A stretch of 64,000 nucleotides of DNA from Williamsia phyllosphaerae (GCF_014635305.1 NZ_BMCS01000001.1:2852001-2916000); one strand, 5' to 3'. Shown: positions 9,782-18,630, numbered from the stretch's first letter. The notes: generated by a model from the letters alone, not told the origin. Numbers and translations are program-made.

Positions 9782-11367
9782 CCGCACCCGCACCATCCGT
9801 ACGGGCCACATCGCCCGCCAAACCAAACCTCCTGCTGGCTGCGATACTCCTCGGTGTGGTCGTAGTGCCGACCGGTGTGTCGGGAACCGGTGTGGCACTG
9901 CCACACATCGCCGCCGATCTCGGATCGACACCGTCGTTGCTGCAGTGGGTGGTCAACGGGTTCAACCTCACCTTCGCGGTGTTCAGCCTGGTGGCCGGAT
10001 CGATTGCCGATCATCTCGGTCGGCGTCGCGGTCTCGTCCTCGGCGGCGCGCTGTTCGCCGGGGCGGCGGTTCTCAGCGCGCTCGCACCCTCGCTGATCCT
10101 GCTCGACATCGGTCGTGCGCTCGCCGGAGTCGGCGCCGCGATCATATTCGCGTGCTCGGGCGCCTTGTTGGCCATCACCTTCTCCGGTGCCGCCGCGGCG
10201 CGGGCCTTCGCGTTGTTCGGTACCGCGGCCGGGGTGGGACTCGGCCTCGGCCCCACCATCTCGTCGACGGCCATCGCCCTCGTCGGGTGGTCGGGCATCT
10301 TCTGGTTCAACGCAGTCGTCATCGCGGTGTCGGCGGCACTGGTCATCGCCTCCAACGTGCACGACACCCCCGCACAGACCGGCGGGCGTCTGGATTGCCC
10401 CGGCGCAGTGGCCTTTGCCGCATCCCTGACGCTGGTCATAGCCGCTGTCGTGCAATCGGATTCGTGGGGGTGGGATTCACCGGCCACGCTCGGGATGCTC
10501 GTCGCGGGCGTGGCGGTGTTCGGCGTGTTCATCCGCATCGAACTGACCACCGATCACCCGCTGCTCGACCTGAGCCTGCTGCGCTCCGCGCGACTGGTCG
10601 GTCTGCTCGCCGTTCCTGTCGCCGGCGCGGTCGGTTTCGTCACCCTGCTCACCTACTATCCGACGTTCCTGTCGACGGTGTGGGAGTTGGGGACCGGTGT
10701 CGTCGGTCTGCTGATGCTCATGATGACCGTCCCGGTCATCGTCGGCCCGCTGATCGCCGGAGCGTTGCACACCCGGGGCGTGCCGGTGTGGGTGATCCTC
10801 GGCGGCAGCGTCCTGCTCTTCGTGGCCGGAGCGGCCGGCCTCACCCTGGTCGGGACCGAGGACAACATCGGCATCATCGTGGCGCCGTTCCTGCTGCTCG
10901 GGCTGGGCTTCGGGCTCGGTGTCGGGTTGGTCGACGGCCAGGCGATCGGCTCGGTCGCCCCGGAGCGCTCGGGCATGGTGTCCGGACTGGTGTCGACGGT
11001 TCGCCTCGGCAGCGAGGCACTCGTGGTCGCGGTGTTCGCCAGCGCGCTGACCGCAGGCGTCGGTGGCGAGGTCCGGGACCGACTGCCCGACTCCCTGGGG
11101 GCCGGTGCCCGCGAGGGCATCGTCGACAAGGTGGTCACCGGCGAGATCGGCGGTGTCGACCGCACCGTCGACACCGGCCTGCTGCGTGCCGCCTTCGCCG
11201 ACGGGTTCACGCCGTTGCTGTGGGTGCTCGCAGCCCTCGGAGTGGTCCTGGCCGTGGTGGTCTCGCTCCTGCTGCGTCGGCCCGTCGCCGCTCCCGCAGC
11301 CCTTCCCGACGACGCCCCCGGCGTCGACGCTGCTCTCGCCTTCGATCACGAGGAGATCCGGCAATGA
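9778..11367 (+). CDS. MFS exporter, DHA2-like (multidrug/antibiotic efflux type)
   Basis: A 529-residue membrane protein with about 14 predicted helices, the size and layout of DHA2-family drug:proton antiporters. The motif between helices 2 and 3 is SIADHLGRRRGL (motif A), and the first helix ends with GTGVALPHIAADL, a typical start for EmrB/QacA-type pumps. It starts at an ATG overlapping the HAD stop (ATGA) and ends overlapping the P450 start (ATGA), so it is translationally locked into the cluster. The most economical role is export of the cluster product, or self-protection from it; the substrate itself cannot be read. Confidence 0.85.
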   Translation: MTAPAPSVRATSPAKPNLLLAAILLGVVVVPTGVSGTGVALPHIAADLGSTPSLLQWVVNGFNLTFAVFSLVAGSIADHLGRRRGLVLGGALFAGAAVLSALAPSLILLDIGRALAGVGAAIIFACSGALLAITFSGAAAARAFALFGTAAGVGLGLGPTISSTAIALVGWSGIFWFNAVVIAVSAALVIASNVHDTPAQTGGRLDCPGAVAFAASLTLVIAAVVQSDSWGWDSPATLGMLVAGVAVFGVFIRIELTTDHPLLDLSLLRSARLVGLLAVPVAGAVGFVTLLTYYPTFLSTVWELGTGVVGLLMLMMTVPVIVGPLIAGALHTRGVPVWVILGGSVLLFVAGAAGLTLVGTEDNIGIIVAPFLLLGLGFGLGVGLVDGQAIGSVAPERSGMVSGLVSTVRLGSEALVVAVFASALTAGVGGEVRDRLPDSLGAGAREGIVDKVVTGEIGGVDRTVDTGLLRAAFADGFTPLLWVLAALGVVLAVVVSLLLRRPVAAPAALPDDAPGVDAALAFDHEEIRQ

Positions 11368-12602
11368 CCCAGACCATCCACCGCCCCGACGCGGTTTCCT
11401 CGCCCCCGCTGGTCGTCGACATCCCGAGACTCGACACCCCGCATCCCTACGTTCGCGAGCTGCCGAGCGACGACGGACACCAGCACATCGAACTGCCCAG
11501 TGGGCACACGGCGATCTGCCTGACCTCTCATGTCGACGTCAAGACGCTGATGCTCGACCGCACGGCCAGTCGAGCCCTGTGCAATGTCGACGGGGGGCCG
11601 TCGTTCATGCCCACGAACTGGGCGCCGGAGGTGCTCATCAACCTCGATGCGCCGGTGCACGGCGTGGTGCGGGAATTCGTGTCGCACGAGTTCTCCGCGC
11701 GGGCGATGGCCGGACTCGAACCGACCATCCGCACGCTGGCCGACGCCGCGTTCGACGCACTCGACGCCGCCGCCGAACCCGACATCATGACCGAGGTCTT
11801 CCGGCTGGTGCCGGCGCAGGTCGTGTGCACGCTGCTCGGTATCTCACGCGATCACGCGCCATGGATGAACGAGCTCGGTCGGCGGATCCAGCTCGCCCGT
11901 CGCGACGAGATCCCGCTCATCGTCGACTCGTGGATCGAGCTCTACGGCTGGGTGCAGCACCTCGTCGCCGACGAATCCGACCACGACGACACCGGGCTGC
12001 TCGCGACCTACAAGCGCCGGGCGCGGCAGCCGGAGTTCGCCGCCGTCGACGACACCCTGATCAGCGGGACCGTGATGGGTATCGTCCTGGGAGGCGACAA
12101 CAACGTCGCGACGATGTTGGTCAAGACGCTGTATGCCGCACTGGCACATCGTGATCTCTATGCACAGGTGGTCGACGATCCGGCACTCGTGCCGGACCTG
12201 GTGGAGGAGATCATGCGGCTGATGCCGCTCGGCACGCCGGGGTCATTCCCCCGGGAACTGACCCGTCCCCTCGACACGTCGGCGGGGACGCTGCCCGCGG
12301 GCGCGATCGTCTACCCCCACATCAACGCAGCCAACCGCGATCCGGCCGTGTTCGATTCACCGCTGGAGATCCGGCTGGATCGCCCGCGCGGGCGGCACCT
12401 GCAGTACGGCTACGGAATGCACCGCTGCATGGGGTCGGCGCTCGCGCAGACCGAGCTGATCGCGATCCTGACCCGGGTCGTGACGCGCTATCCCGATCTC
12501 GCGCTGCGTGTGGCTCCGTCGGATGTCGAATGGGATCTGGGGACGGGATTGCGGCGACCGGCCGCACTGCCGGTGGATCTCGGTGCGAGGAGGATCGTGT
12601 AG
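11364..12602 (+). CDS. Cytochrome P450 with atypical I-helix and heme-loop residues
   Basis: A soluble bacterial class I P450 of 412 residues, needing ferredoxin and reductase encoded elsewhere. The K-helix EIMR (ExxR) is near residue 286 and the heme-ligand Cys sits in YGYGMHRCMG near residue 358; the first residue of this loop is Tyr where Phe is nearly universal. The oxygen-binding I-helix segment is LGGDNNV near residue 240, so the usual acid-Thr pair (A/G-G-x-D/E-T) appears replaced by Asn residues. That suggests substrate-assisted oxygen activation, as described for P450eryF, or an unusual reaction. It lies between exporter and FAD monooxygenase and probably tailors the cluster product by hydroxylation or desaturation. 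Confidence 0.9.
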   Translation: MTQTIHRPDAVSSPPLVVDIPRLDTPHPYVRELPSDDGHQHIELPSGHTAICLTSHVDVKTLMLDRTASRALCNVDGGPSFMPTNWAPEVLINLDAPVHGVVREFVSHEFSARAMAGLEPTIRTLADAAFDALDAAAEPDIMTEVFRLVPAQVVCTLLGISRDHAPWMNELGRRIQLARRDEIPLIVDSWIELYGWVQHLVADESDHDDTGLLATYKRRARQPEFAAVDDTLISGTVMGIVLGGDNNVATMLVKTLYAALAHRDLYAQVVDDPALVPDLVEEIMRLMPLGTPGSFPRELTRPLDTSAGTLPAGAIVYPHINAANRDPAVFDSPLEIRLDRPRGRHLQYGYGMHRCMGSALAQTELIAILTRVVTRYPDLALRVAPSDVEWDLGTGLRRPAALPVDLGARRIV

Positions 12603-14090
12603 ATGTACGACGTGATCGTGGTCGGCGGTGGACCGGTGGGGATGTTGATTGCCAACGAGCTGGCCTTGCAAGACATCTCGGCGGTGGTGTTGGAGAGCCG
12701 GGACGCTGTGAGCGAGTACCCGAAGGCGGGTACCTATCACGCGCGGGCCATCGCGACGCTGGCCCGCCGACAGGTCGTCGCCGTACCCCGCCGCACGAAC
12801 GATCACACGGCGATCTCCTCGGAACTGTTCCAGTTCGCGGGCTATCCGTGGCTCACCCTGCGATCGCGCACCATCGACGGGCCGGTCATGATGGGCATCG
12901 CCCAGGCCGACCTCGAGCGCGCGATCGCAGTCAAGGCCACATCGCATGGGGCACGGGTGATCTGGGGGATCACGGTCGCCTCGGTGGAGCAGTCAGCCGA
13001 CCACGCCACGGTGATCGGCCATGACGCCGCCGGTACTGAGCAACGGTACTCTGCGCGCTACGTCGTCGGTGCCGACGGCGGCCGCAGCGCGGTGCTGCGG
13101 TCGGGGCGGTTCGCCACGACCGAGTACGCCCCGACGATGCGCGCGATCCTCGGCCTCGCGCAGTTGCCGCACCCCGAACATCTGCGTGTCGGCTGGAACC
13201 ACACCGACGCGGGATGGACGTTGCTCAACCTGAACCGGTACGGCGACAGCCGGATCATCGTGTTCGAGTTCGACGGTCCCGTCGCCGACCGACATGCGCC
13301 GGTCACGCCGGAGGAGTTCGGCTCCGCGATCGACCGCGTGGTCGGGTCGCACGTCGAACTCGAGTCGCCGCACTACCTCAACAGGTTCAGCGACTTCAGC
13401 CGGATCGTGCACGACTATCGCGACAGGCGACTGTTCCTGGCCGGCGACGCCGCGCACATCCACTACCCACTCGGCGGACAGGGACTCAACACCGGCATCT
13501 CCGACGCGGTGAACCTGGGATGGAAGTTGGCTGCGGTGGTGACCGGTGCCGCCGACGACTCACTACTCGACACGTATTCCGCGGAACGTCAACCCGTAGG
13601 GCAGTGGGTCATCGACAACACCCGCCTCCAGTCGTCGATCATGAATCCCGATGCCTCGCAGGACCCGATGCGCCGGATGGTCTCGCAGATGCTGTGCAAC
13701 AGAGACACTCACGACTGGCTCGGTGACAAGATCAACGGACACTCGTTGCGGTACGAGTCGGCCGGTTCGTCGGTCGGCGAACTCGACGGCGAGTTCCTCC
13801 CGGACCACGAGTTCGTCGCCGACGGCACCCGCACGACGGTGTCGGCGTTGCTGGCCCGTGGGCGCATCGTGGTGCTGGCCGACGCGCCGGGGCGTGATCG
13901 CATCGCGGCGACGACAGAGGTTCCGTTCGCCGACGTGGTCGTCGCCGAGGGGCTGCCGGAGTCGTACCCGGAGATCGTCGTCCTGCGGCCGGATGGCTAC
14001 GTCGCGTGGTCGGGTGCGGGATCCGATGTGGCTCAGATGGTGAAGGTCCTCGACGGACATTGGGGACTGCGCTGCCTGTTGAGTCGCTGA
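12603..14090 (+). CDS. FAD-dependent monooxygenase, class A (aromatic/polyketide hydroxylase-like)
   Basis: A 495-residue PHBH-fold flavoprotein. It begins with the FAD Rossmann motif VVGGGPVGM, has the DG motif GADGGRSAVLR near residue 160 and the GD motif FLAGDAAHIHYPLGGQG near residue 279, which contacts FAD ribose. The last about 100 residues resemble the thioredoxin-like C-terminal domain of RdmE/PgaE-type hydroxylases, without an obvious CxxC. NAD(P)H and O2 would be co-substrates. The ATG immediately follows the P450 stop with no gap, ending the five-gene chain. Members hydroxylate aromatic or polyketide rings; the substrate here is unknown and no polyketide synthase is in the window. 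A family enzyme doing epoxidation or Baeyer-Villiger-type chemistry cannot be excluded. Confidence 0.88.
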   Translation: MYDVIVVGGGPVGMLIANELALQDISAVVLESRDAVSEYPKAGTYHARAIATLARRQVVAVPRRTNDHTAISSELFQFAGYPWLTLRSRTIDGPVMMGIAQADLERAIAVKATSHGARVIWGITVASVEQSADHATVIGHDAAGTEQRYSARYVVGADGGRSAVLRSGRFATTEYAPTMRAILGLAQLPHPEHLRVGWNHTDAGWTLLNLNRYGDSRIIVFEFDGPVADRHAPVTPEEFGSAIDRVVGSHVELESPHYLNRFSDFSRIVHDYRDRRLFLAGDAAHIHYPLGGQGLNTGISDAVNLGWKLAAVVTGAADDSLLDTYSAERQPVGQWVIDNTRLQSSIMNPDASQDPMRRMVSQMLCNRDTHDWLGDKINGHSLRYESAGSSVGELDGEFLPDHEFVADGTRTTVSALLARGRIVVLADAPGRDRIAATTEVPFADVVVAEGLPESYPEIVVLRPDGYVAWSGAGSDVAQMVKVLDGHWGLRCLLSR

Positions 14091-14141
14091 TAACGTGTGG
14101 CGCCCGACGGCAGTGTCCGTGACGGGGATGACGGAGGCGAC

Positions 14142-14978
14142 GTGGGCGGCGTGGGCGAAGGCTGGTTCCTGGTCGAGACCTCGGGGTCGACGCCCTCGGT
14201 GGTGATGGTCGGACCCCGCTCGAAGCAGTGGCGTCCGGTTTCCAACATGTTCCGCGGTTCGGTGTACACGACCGTCCTGCAGTTGCTCGACACCGTCCTC
14301 AACAACCTGAAGCAGTCGCAGGTACTCCTCGACGTCGGGGGACCGCGGTTGGCCCTGGCACATCCGGTCCTGGGGCCGTCGCGTCAGGTCCACGCCATCC
14401 TCATGTGGATCGGCGATGCCACTGAGACGCCGCCGCCCGAACCGCCCGTGTGGGCGTTCGCATGGGAACTCGCCGACCCGATCTCTCCGGAGTTCGTCGA
14501 CGACCCGCAGGATCGCACCATGACCGACTGGCTCTCGGGATGCGCTCGCCTGTCCGACATCCGCCGCACCGTGACCGACGTTCACGGCGCCGCGATCGGC
14601 GATCGGTTCGGCGGCGACTGGATCCGTACGGACGGCACGGTCGAGCGCTACGCGATGCGGGTCGTCGCCACCTTCGACGGGCCGTGTGTCCTCGGCGTCT
14701 CGGTTCGACTACCCGAGACACTGCCCGAGGCGGACGACGAGTTGCTTCCGCGCGTCGCATTGCGGGCGGTGGCTGCACACACGGGGACATCCTCTGCGGT
14801 GCTGCACGCGCTGAGTGGGCGGGTCCTCGCATGGTTGACAGACACGAGGCCGGACGTCGTGGATGCGGTCATGTCCGGGCGCATCGCTGCACCGGAGCCG
14901 GCAGCTGTGACTGCCCTCGACGAGGCCGGGGTACTGGTGGTCGGGGTGTTCGAGCGGTCAGCGCTGCGCACCGAGTAG
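14142..14978 (+). CDS. Rv3651-like PAS/GAF-fold protein (DUF5593-type)
   Basis: The N-terminus (GWFLVETSGSTPSVVMVG) and the LALAHPVLGP segment near residue 72 resemble the N-terminal domain of the mycobacterial Rv3651-like family, whose members have PAS/GAF-like sensor folds and no known enzymatic activity. With the GTG at 14142, preceded closely by GGAGG, the protein has 278 residues; an in-frame GTG at 14097 would add 15 Gly/Asp-rich residues but has no ribosome site. The C-terminal half (about residues 120-278) shows no motif I know. It starts about 50 bases after the FAD monooxygenase on the same strand, so co-transcription with the accessory cluster is possible. The last 21 bases overlap the convergent YciI gene. 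Confidence 0.6.
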   Translation: MGGVGEGWFLVETSGSTPSVVMVGPRSKQWRPVSNMFRGSVYTTVLQLLDTVLNNLKQSQVLLDVGGPRLALAHPVLGPSRQVHAILMWIGDATETPPPEPPVWAFAWELADPISPEFVDDPQDRTMTDWLSGCARLSDIRRTVTDVHGAAIGDRFGGDWIRTDGTVERYAMRVVATFDGPCVLGVSVRLPETLPEADDELLPRVALRAVAAHTGTSSAVLHALSGRVLAWLTDTRPDVVDAVMSGRIAAPEPAAVTALDEAGVLVVGVFERSALRTE

Positions 14979-15254
14979 CTCGTGGAGGCCGTCGGCCGTA
15001 CGCGACGGATGGAACGTCATCACCGCGTAGTCGGCCAGGCCGCGCCGTCCGAAGGGGTCTTCGGACAGCCTGTGATCGAGTTCGTCGCGGTTGATGTCGG
15101 CCACCAGGATCACCCCGCCGATGCGGGGTTCGCGACGTCCGGAGGCGAGAAATGTCCCGTCGGCATAATTCGCATCCAGCCACGCGACGTGATCGTCGAG
15201 CGCGGCGTCGATATCGGTGAGCGGCGCCGTGTAGGTCAGCGTCACGATGTGCAC
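14958..15254 (-). CDS. YciI-family protein
   Basis: A small ferredoxin-like-fold protein of 98 residues. The start HIVTLTYTAPLTDIDAALDDH and the GVILVADINRDEL segment fit the YciI/YCII family, which keeps a His-Asp pair thought to be an active site (here in the DDHVAWL region). Its reaction is unknown in most organisms. The GTG at 15254 was chosen because it matches the usual family N-terminus and avoids overlap with the upstream small membrane gene; a GTG at 15299 would add 15 Pro-rich residues and create a 41-base overlap. It is probably co-transcribed with that gene. Confidence 0.75.
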   Translation of the reverse strand: MHIVTLTYTAPLTDIDAALDDHVAWLDANYADGTFLASGRREPRIGGVILVADINRDELDHRLSEDPFGRRGLADYAVMTFHPSRTADGLHELLGAQR

Positions 15255-15258
15255 GTCG

Positions 15259-15504
15259 TCAGGCCCGTGTGGGTCGGGCGCAGGCGGCGCGGCGGACACA
15301 CCAGGCGACCGCGGTGACGATGGTGAGCGTCCATGCGGTGAGCTCGCCCGACTGCGTCACGGCTCCGACGAGTGTGGCGACGAGGATGCCGATGACGATG
15401 GCCTGCACCTTGTACAGCGGCCAGTCGACGCCGGCGATCTCGACGGTCGGGGCGGGCGTCCGGGCCTCGCGTGGCGAGACCGTGGTCGCGGTGAGCGTCG
15501 TCAT
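15259..15504 (-). CDS. Small membrane protein, two predicted helices
   Basis: An 81-residue protein starting at the ATG 15502-15504. After about 30 polar residues rich in Thr and Pro there are two hydrophobic segments, [19 protein letters not shown] and [16 protein letters not shown], and an Arg-rich tail. I recognise no family. It sits 4 bases upstream of the YciI gene on the same strand and divergent from the Ddn-like gene; a good minus-strand -10 (TATACT) lies about 65 bases upstream, which supports it being a real transcription unit. Confidence 0.65.
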   Translation of the reverse strand: MTTLTATTVSPREARTPAPTVEIAGVDWPLYKVQAIVIGILVATLVGAVTQSGELTAWTLTIVTAVAWCVRRAACARPTRA

Positions 15505-15567
15505 GTCAGACTCGATTCGTACTTCTACGTCGGGTGGGATCGGATGAGATCCTGGTCGGTGAACTCC

Positions 15568-15608
15568 AGTATAGGGCACTCCGCAGCCATAAGTTCGGAG
15601 ACCCGAAC
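15568..15608. promoter_or_regulatory. Divergent promoter with GTTCGG-N4-CCGAAC palindrome
   Basis: On the minus strand 15573-15568 reads TATACT, a strong -10 hexamer for the small membrane protein/YciI unit. At 15593-15608 lies a perfect inverted repeat, GTTCGG-AGAC-CCGAAC, next to where the -35 of that promoter would be and 24 bases upstream of the Ddn-like ATG. A repressor bound here could control both directions. No dedicated regulator gene is adjacent. Confidence 0.5.
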
Positions 15609-15632
15609 TCACGATCGGAAAGGATCCACACC

Positions 15633-16076
15633 ATGCCACTCGAGGGCGAATACGCACCGAGCACCAGCGACTGGGCCCGGGAACAGGCGGAGAAGATCGA
15701 ACAGTCGGGCGGCACGGAGGGCACCGACATGCAGGGGATGCCCGTCGTGGTGCTGACGACCATCGGCAACAAGTCCGGCAAGCTGCGCAAGACCCCGCTG
15801 ATGCGGGTCGAGCACGATGGCCACTACGCGGTCGTCGCCTCCCTGGGCGGCGCTCCGAAGCACCCGGTCTGGTACTTCAACATCGCCGCGAATCCGCGGG
15901 TGGAGCTGCGCGACGGCACCGACGTGAACGACTACGTAGCCCGTGAGGTCTTCGGCGGGGAGAAGCAGACGTGGTGGGATCGGGCGGTCGAGGCCTACCC
16001 GCCGTACGCCGATTACCAGGAGAAGACCGACCGGGAGATCCCGGTCTTCGTGCTCGAACCGGCTCCCACGAGCTGA
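15633..16076 (+). CDS. Deazaflavin (F420)-dependent nitroreductase family protein
   Basis: A 147-residue split-beta-barrel protein of the Ddn/Rv3547-related family that uses coenzyme F420 to reduce quinones or other electrophiles and, in M. tuberculosis, activates pretomanid. Family features are the [19 protein letters not shown] strand near residue 40, where F420 phosphates bind, and the [20 protein letters not shown] block near residue 70. The ATG at 15633 follows a GGAAAGGA ribosome site. The physiological substrate is unknown, and F420-binding members cannot be separated from FMN-binding ones by eye, though the KSGxxRxxP pattern favours F420. Confidence 0.88.
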   Translation: MPLEGEYAPSTSDWAREQAEKIEQSGGTEGTDMQGMPVVVLTTIGNKSGKLRKTPLMRVEHDGHYAVVASLGGAPKHPVWYFNIAANPRVELRDGTDVNDYVAREVFGGEKQTWWDRAVEAYPPYADYQEKTDREIPVFVLEPAPTS

Positions 16077-16130
16077 CACCGTGCGCGGGGCTGCGGGCAC
16101 TGCCCGCACCGTCGCTCACGTGGTGAGACG

Positions 16131-17519
16131 ATGGTGGACGTGAGTAGCCCGCAGCCCGTCGCAGATCCGCCGCTGTCCTCGCACGACGCCACGTCGCGCC
16201 CCGTTCTGGACGCGACGGCGATTCGTGCCGCGGCGGCGCGGATCCGCGAGGCGGTCCAGATCACGCCGCTGCAGCACAACGCGCGGTTGTCCGCGCGTAC
16301 CGGCGCCCGGGTTTACGTCAAACGGGAGGACCTGCAGTCGGTCCGGTCCTACAAGATCCGCGGCGCCTACAACGTCATGGCCATGCTCAGCGCCGACGAA
16401 CGCGCCGCGGGCGTGGTCGCGGCGAGTGCAGGCAACCACGCGCAGGGCGTGGCGTACGCCTGCGCCGCGATGGGTGTGCAGGGCCGGATCTATGTCCCCA
16501 CCACCACTCCGAAGCAGAAATGCGACCGGATCCGTTGGCACGGCGGCGAGGCCATCGAACTGATCGCGGTCGGCGACACCTACGACGCGGCCGCCGCGGC
16601 TGCGCAGGCCGATGTGCTGCGGACCGGGGCGACCTGGATCCACGCCTTCGACGATCCCCGCACCGCGGCGGGCCAGGGCACCATCGCGCTCGAGATCGTC
16701 GACCAGCTCGGACGGGTGCCCGACGTCGTCATCGCACCGGTCGGTGGCGGCGGATGTCTCGCCGGGATGGCCACCTATCTGCGGGCGCAGAGCCCCGACG
16801 TCGCGATCGTCGGTGTCGAGCCGACGGGGGCGGCGTCGCTCTCCGCGGCCCTCGTCGCCGGCGGCCCGGTCACTCTCGACGAACTCGACCCCTTCGTCGA
16901 CGGCGCGGCAGTACGTCGGATCGGTGGCCTGGGCTACGACGTCGTGTCGCATCTGCGACCCGACGTCGCCGCGCATCCCGACCTGCCGTCGGGTGCCACC
17001 GTCGGACCCCGGACATCTCCGCTCGAGGCAGGGTCGGCGCACGTCATGCACATCGACGAGGGCGCGCTGTGCTCGTCGATGCTCGAGCTCTACCAGGACG
17101 ACGGGATCATCGCCGAACCCGCCGGGGCACTCGCGGTCGCGGCGCTGAGCGACCTGCGGTTCGAACCCGGATCGACCGTCGTCTGTCTGCTCTCCGGGGG
17201 CAACAACGACGTCTCCCGCTACGGCGAGATCATCGAACGGTCCCTGGTGCATCGAGGTTTGAAGCACTACTTCCTGGTGGACTTCCCGCAGGAGCCGGGC
17301 GCGCTGCGCGGGTTCCTCGACGAGGTGCTCGGCCCCGACGACGACGTCACGTTGTTCGAGTACGTCAAGCGCAACAACCGGGAGACCGGCGCGGCTCTGG
17401 TGGGCGTCGAACTCGGGTCGTCGAACGACCTCGGTCCGCTGCTCGAGCGCATGAGCGCGTCACGCCTGAGAAGCGAACGTCTCGAACCGGGTTCGCCCGC
17501 ATACCGCTACCTCACCTAG
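16131..17519 (+). CDS. ilvA: Threonine ammonia-lyase (biosynthetic threonine dehydratase)
   Basis: PLP enzyme converting L-threonine to 2-oxobutanoate and ammonia, the committed step of isoleucine synthesis. The 462-residue protein has the PLP lysine in SYKIRGAYN near residue 75, the phosphate-binding glycine loop APVGGGGC near residue 205 and SAGNHAQGV near residue 101. A C-terminal regulatory ACT-like domain of about 90 residues follows (HYFLVDFPQEPGALRGFL near residue 379), the single-domain version seen in actinobacteria and expected to mediate isoleucine feedback. The ATG at 16131 gives an about 25-residue polar extension ahead of the fold; a GTG a few codons inside is a possible alternative. 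Its place between dnaE1 and the tre genes is the same as in M. tuberculosis (Rv1559). Confidence 0.95.
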   Translation: MVDVSSPQPVADPPLSSHDATSRPVLDATAIRAAAARIREAVQITPLQHNARLSARTGARVYVKREDLQSVRSYKIRGAYNVMAMLSADERAAGVVAASAGNHAQGVAYACAAMGVQGRIYVPTTTPKQKCDRIRWHGGEAIELIAVGDTYDAAAAAAQADVLRTGATWIHAFDDPRTAAGQGTIALEIVDQLGRVPDVVIAPVGGGGCLAGMATYLRAQSPDVAIVGVEPTGAASLSAALVAGGPVTLDELDPFVDGAAVRRIGGLGYDVVSHLRPDVAAHPDLPSGATVGPRTSPLEAGSAHVMHIDEGALCSSMLELYQDDGIIAEPAGALAVAALSDLRFEPGSTVVCLLSGGNNDVSRYGEIIERSLVHRGLKHYFLVDFPQEPGALRGFLDEVLGPDDDVTLFEYVKRNNRETGAALVGVELGSSNDLGPLLERMSASRLRSERLEPGSPAYRYLT

Positions 17520-17530
17520 ACACAAAAGCA

Positions 17531-17561
17531 GCCGGAGGTCCCGCCGAGCGGGGACTCCGGC
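17531..17561. terminator. Bidirectional terminator hairpin between ilvA and LLM oxidoreductase
   Basis: A 14-base stem with two internal mismatches (left arm GCCGGAGGTCCCGC, right arm GCGGGGACTCCGGC) and a 3-base loop lies between convergent stop codons. On the minus strand it is followed by TGCTTTTGTG, a short T-tract, so it best terminates the oxidoreductase transcript; it could also stop ilvA transcripts. Confidence 0.7.
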
Positions 17562-17577
17562 CACCGAAGGTCGCCGA

Positions 17578-18597
17578 TCAGGCTGCCGGCACCAACGCGT
17601 CGAGGACCTCGGCGGTGATGCGATGCGACTCGAGGCGGGCGTCGAAGTCGGCCAGCGTCGAGCTGATCATGATCTCGTTCGCCCCGGTCGACTCGACCAG
17701 GCTGCGCAACTCGGACGCCACGTGGTCGCGTCCGCCGACGATCCAGGCCGAACTCGTCTCCGCGACGGCTGATTCCTGCATGGGGGACAAGGGGTTGGCG
17801 GCGGCGTCCTCCGCGGTGGGGTAGCGGCCCGGGGTGCCGCTGCGAAGTCGCGCCATCGCCAACCGCTGGGGGCCGGAGTGGTAGCGGGCGGTCTCGTCGT
17901 CCTCGGCGGCGACCACCGTGGCGGTGACCATCGCGTACGGCTCGTCGAGCACGCCACTGGGTCGGAACCGCTCGCGATACGCGGCGAGCGCGGCAAAGGT
18001 CTCCCGCGGAGCGAAGTGCCGGGCGAAGGCGAACGGCAGGCCGAGCATGCCGGCGAGCTGGGCGCTGAAGGTGGATGACCCGAGCAGCCACATCTGCAGG
18101 TTCGATCCCTCGCCGGGGACGGCGGTGATGGCCGAGTACGGATGGTCGGCCGGGAAAGCGCCCGCGAGGAACGCGCGCAGCTGGGCGAGTTCCTGGGGGA
18201 AGTCCTCGGCCGAGAGTGCCCCGGGGTTGCGGCGCAGCGCGTGCGCGGTCACCTGGTCGGTGCCGGGTGCACGCCCGATGCCCAGGTCGATGCGGTCCGG
18301 GAACATCGCGTCGAGCGTCCCGAACTGCTCGGCGACGACCAGCGGGGCGTGGTTGGGGAGCATGATGCCGCCCGATCCGACGCGGATGGTCGACGTGGCG
18401 CGGGCGACCTGGCCGATGACGATCGCCGGGCTGGAGCTCGCGATCCCGGGCATGTTGTGGTGTTCGGCCAGCCAGAAGCGGCGGTATCCCCACTGCTCGG
18501 CTGCGACACCGAGTGCCACCGATTGGTTGAGCGCCTGACCGATCGACGTGCCGTCGACGACAGGGGCGAGGTCCAGGAGCGAGTACGGAACAGTCAC
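17578..18597 (-). CDS. LLM-class flavin-dependent oxidoreductase
   Basis: A 339-residue TIM-barrel protein of the bacterial luciferase-like monooxygenase family. Typical features are the N-terminal [27 protein letters not shown] near residue 41 and [21 protein letters not shown] near residue 74, the pattern of the MsnO8/YhbW-like group that binds FMN or F420. The physiological substrate is unknown. The GTG at 18595-18597 gives the usual family start. The gene lies 33 bases downstream of treZ on the same strand, so it may be read through from the trehalose unit, but nothing links its chemistry to trehalose. Confidence 0.88.
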   Translation of the reverse strand: MTVPYSLLDLAPVVDGTSIGQALNQSVALGVAAEQWGYRRFWLAEHHNMPGIASSSPAIVIGQVARATSTIRVGSGGIMLPNHAPLVVAEQFGTLDAMFPDRIDLGIGRAPGTDQVTAHALRRNPGALSAEDFPQELAQLRAFLAGAFPADHPYSAITAVPGEGSNLQMWLLGSSTFSAQLAGMLGLPFAFARHFAPRETFAALAAYRERFRPSGVLDEPYAMVTATVVAAEDDETARYHSGPQRLAMARLRSGTPGRYPTAEDAAANPLSPMQESAVAETSSAWIVGGRDHVASELRSLVESTGANEIMISSTLADFDARLESHRITAEVLDALVPAA

Positions 18598-18630
18598 CTC
18601 AGTGCCAACACCGACGCCGACCCGGGTATT

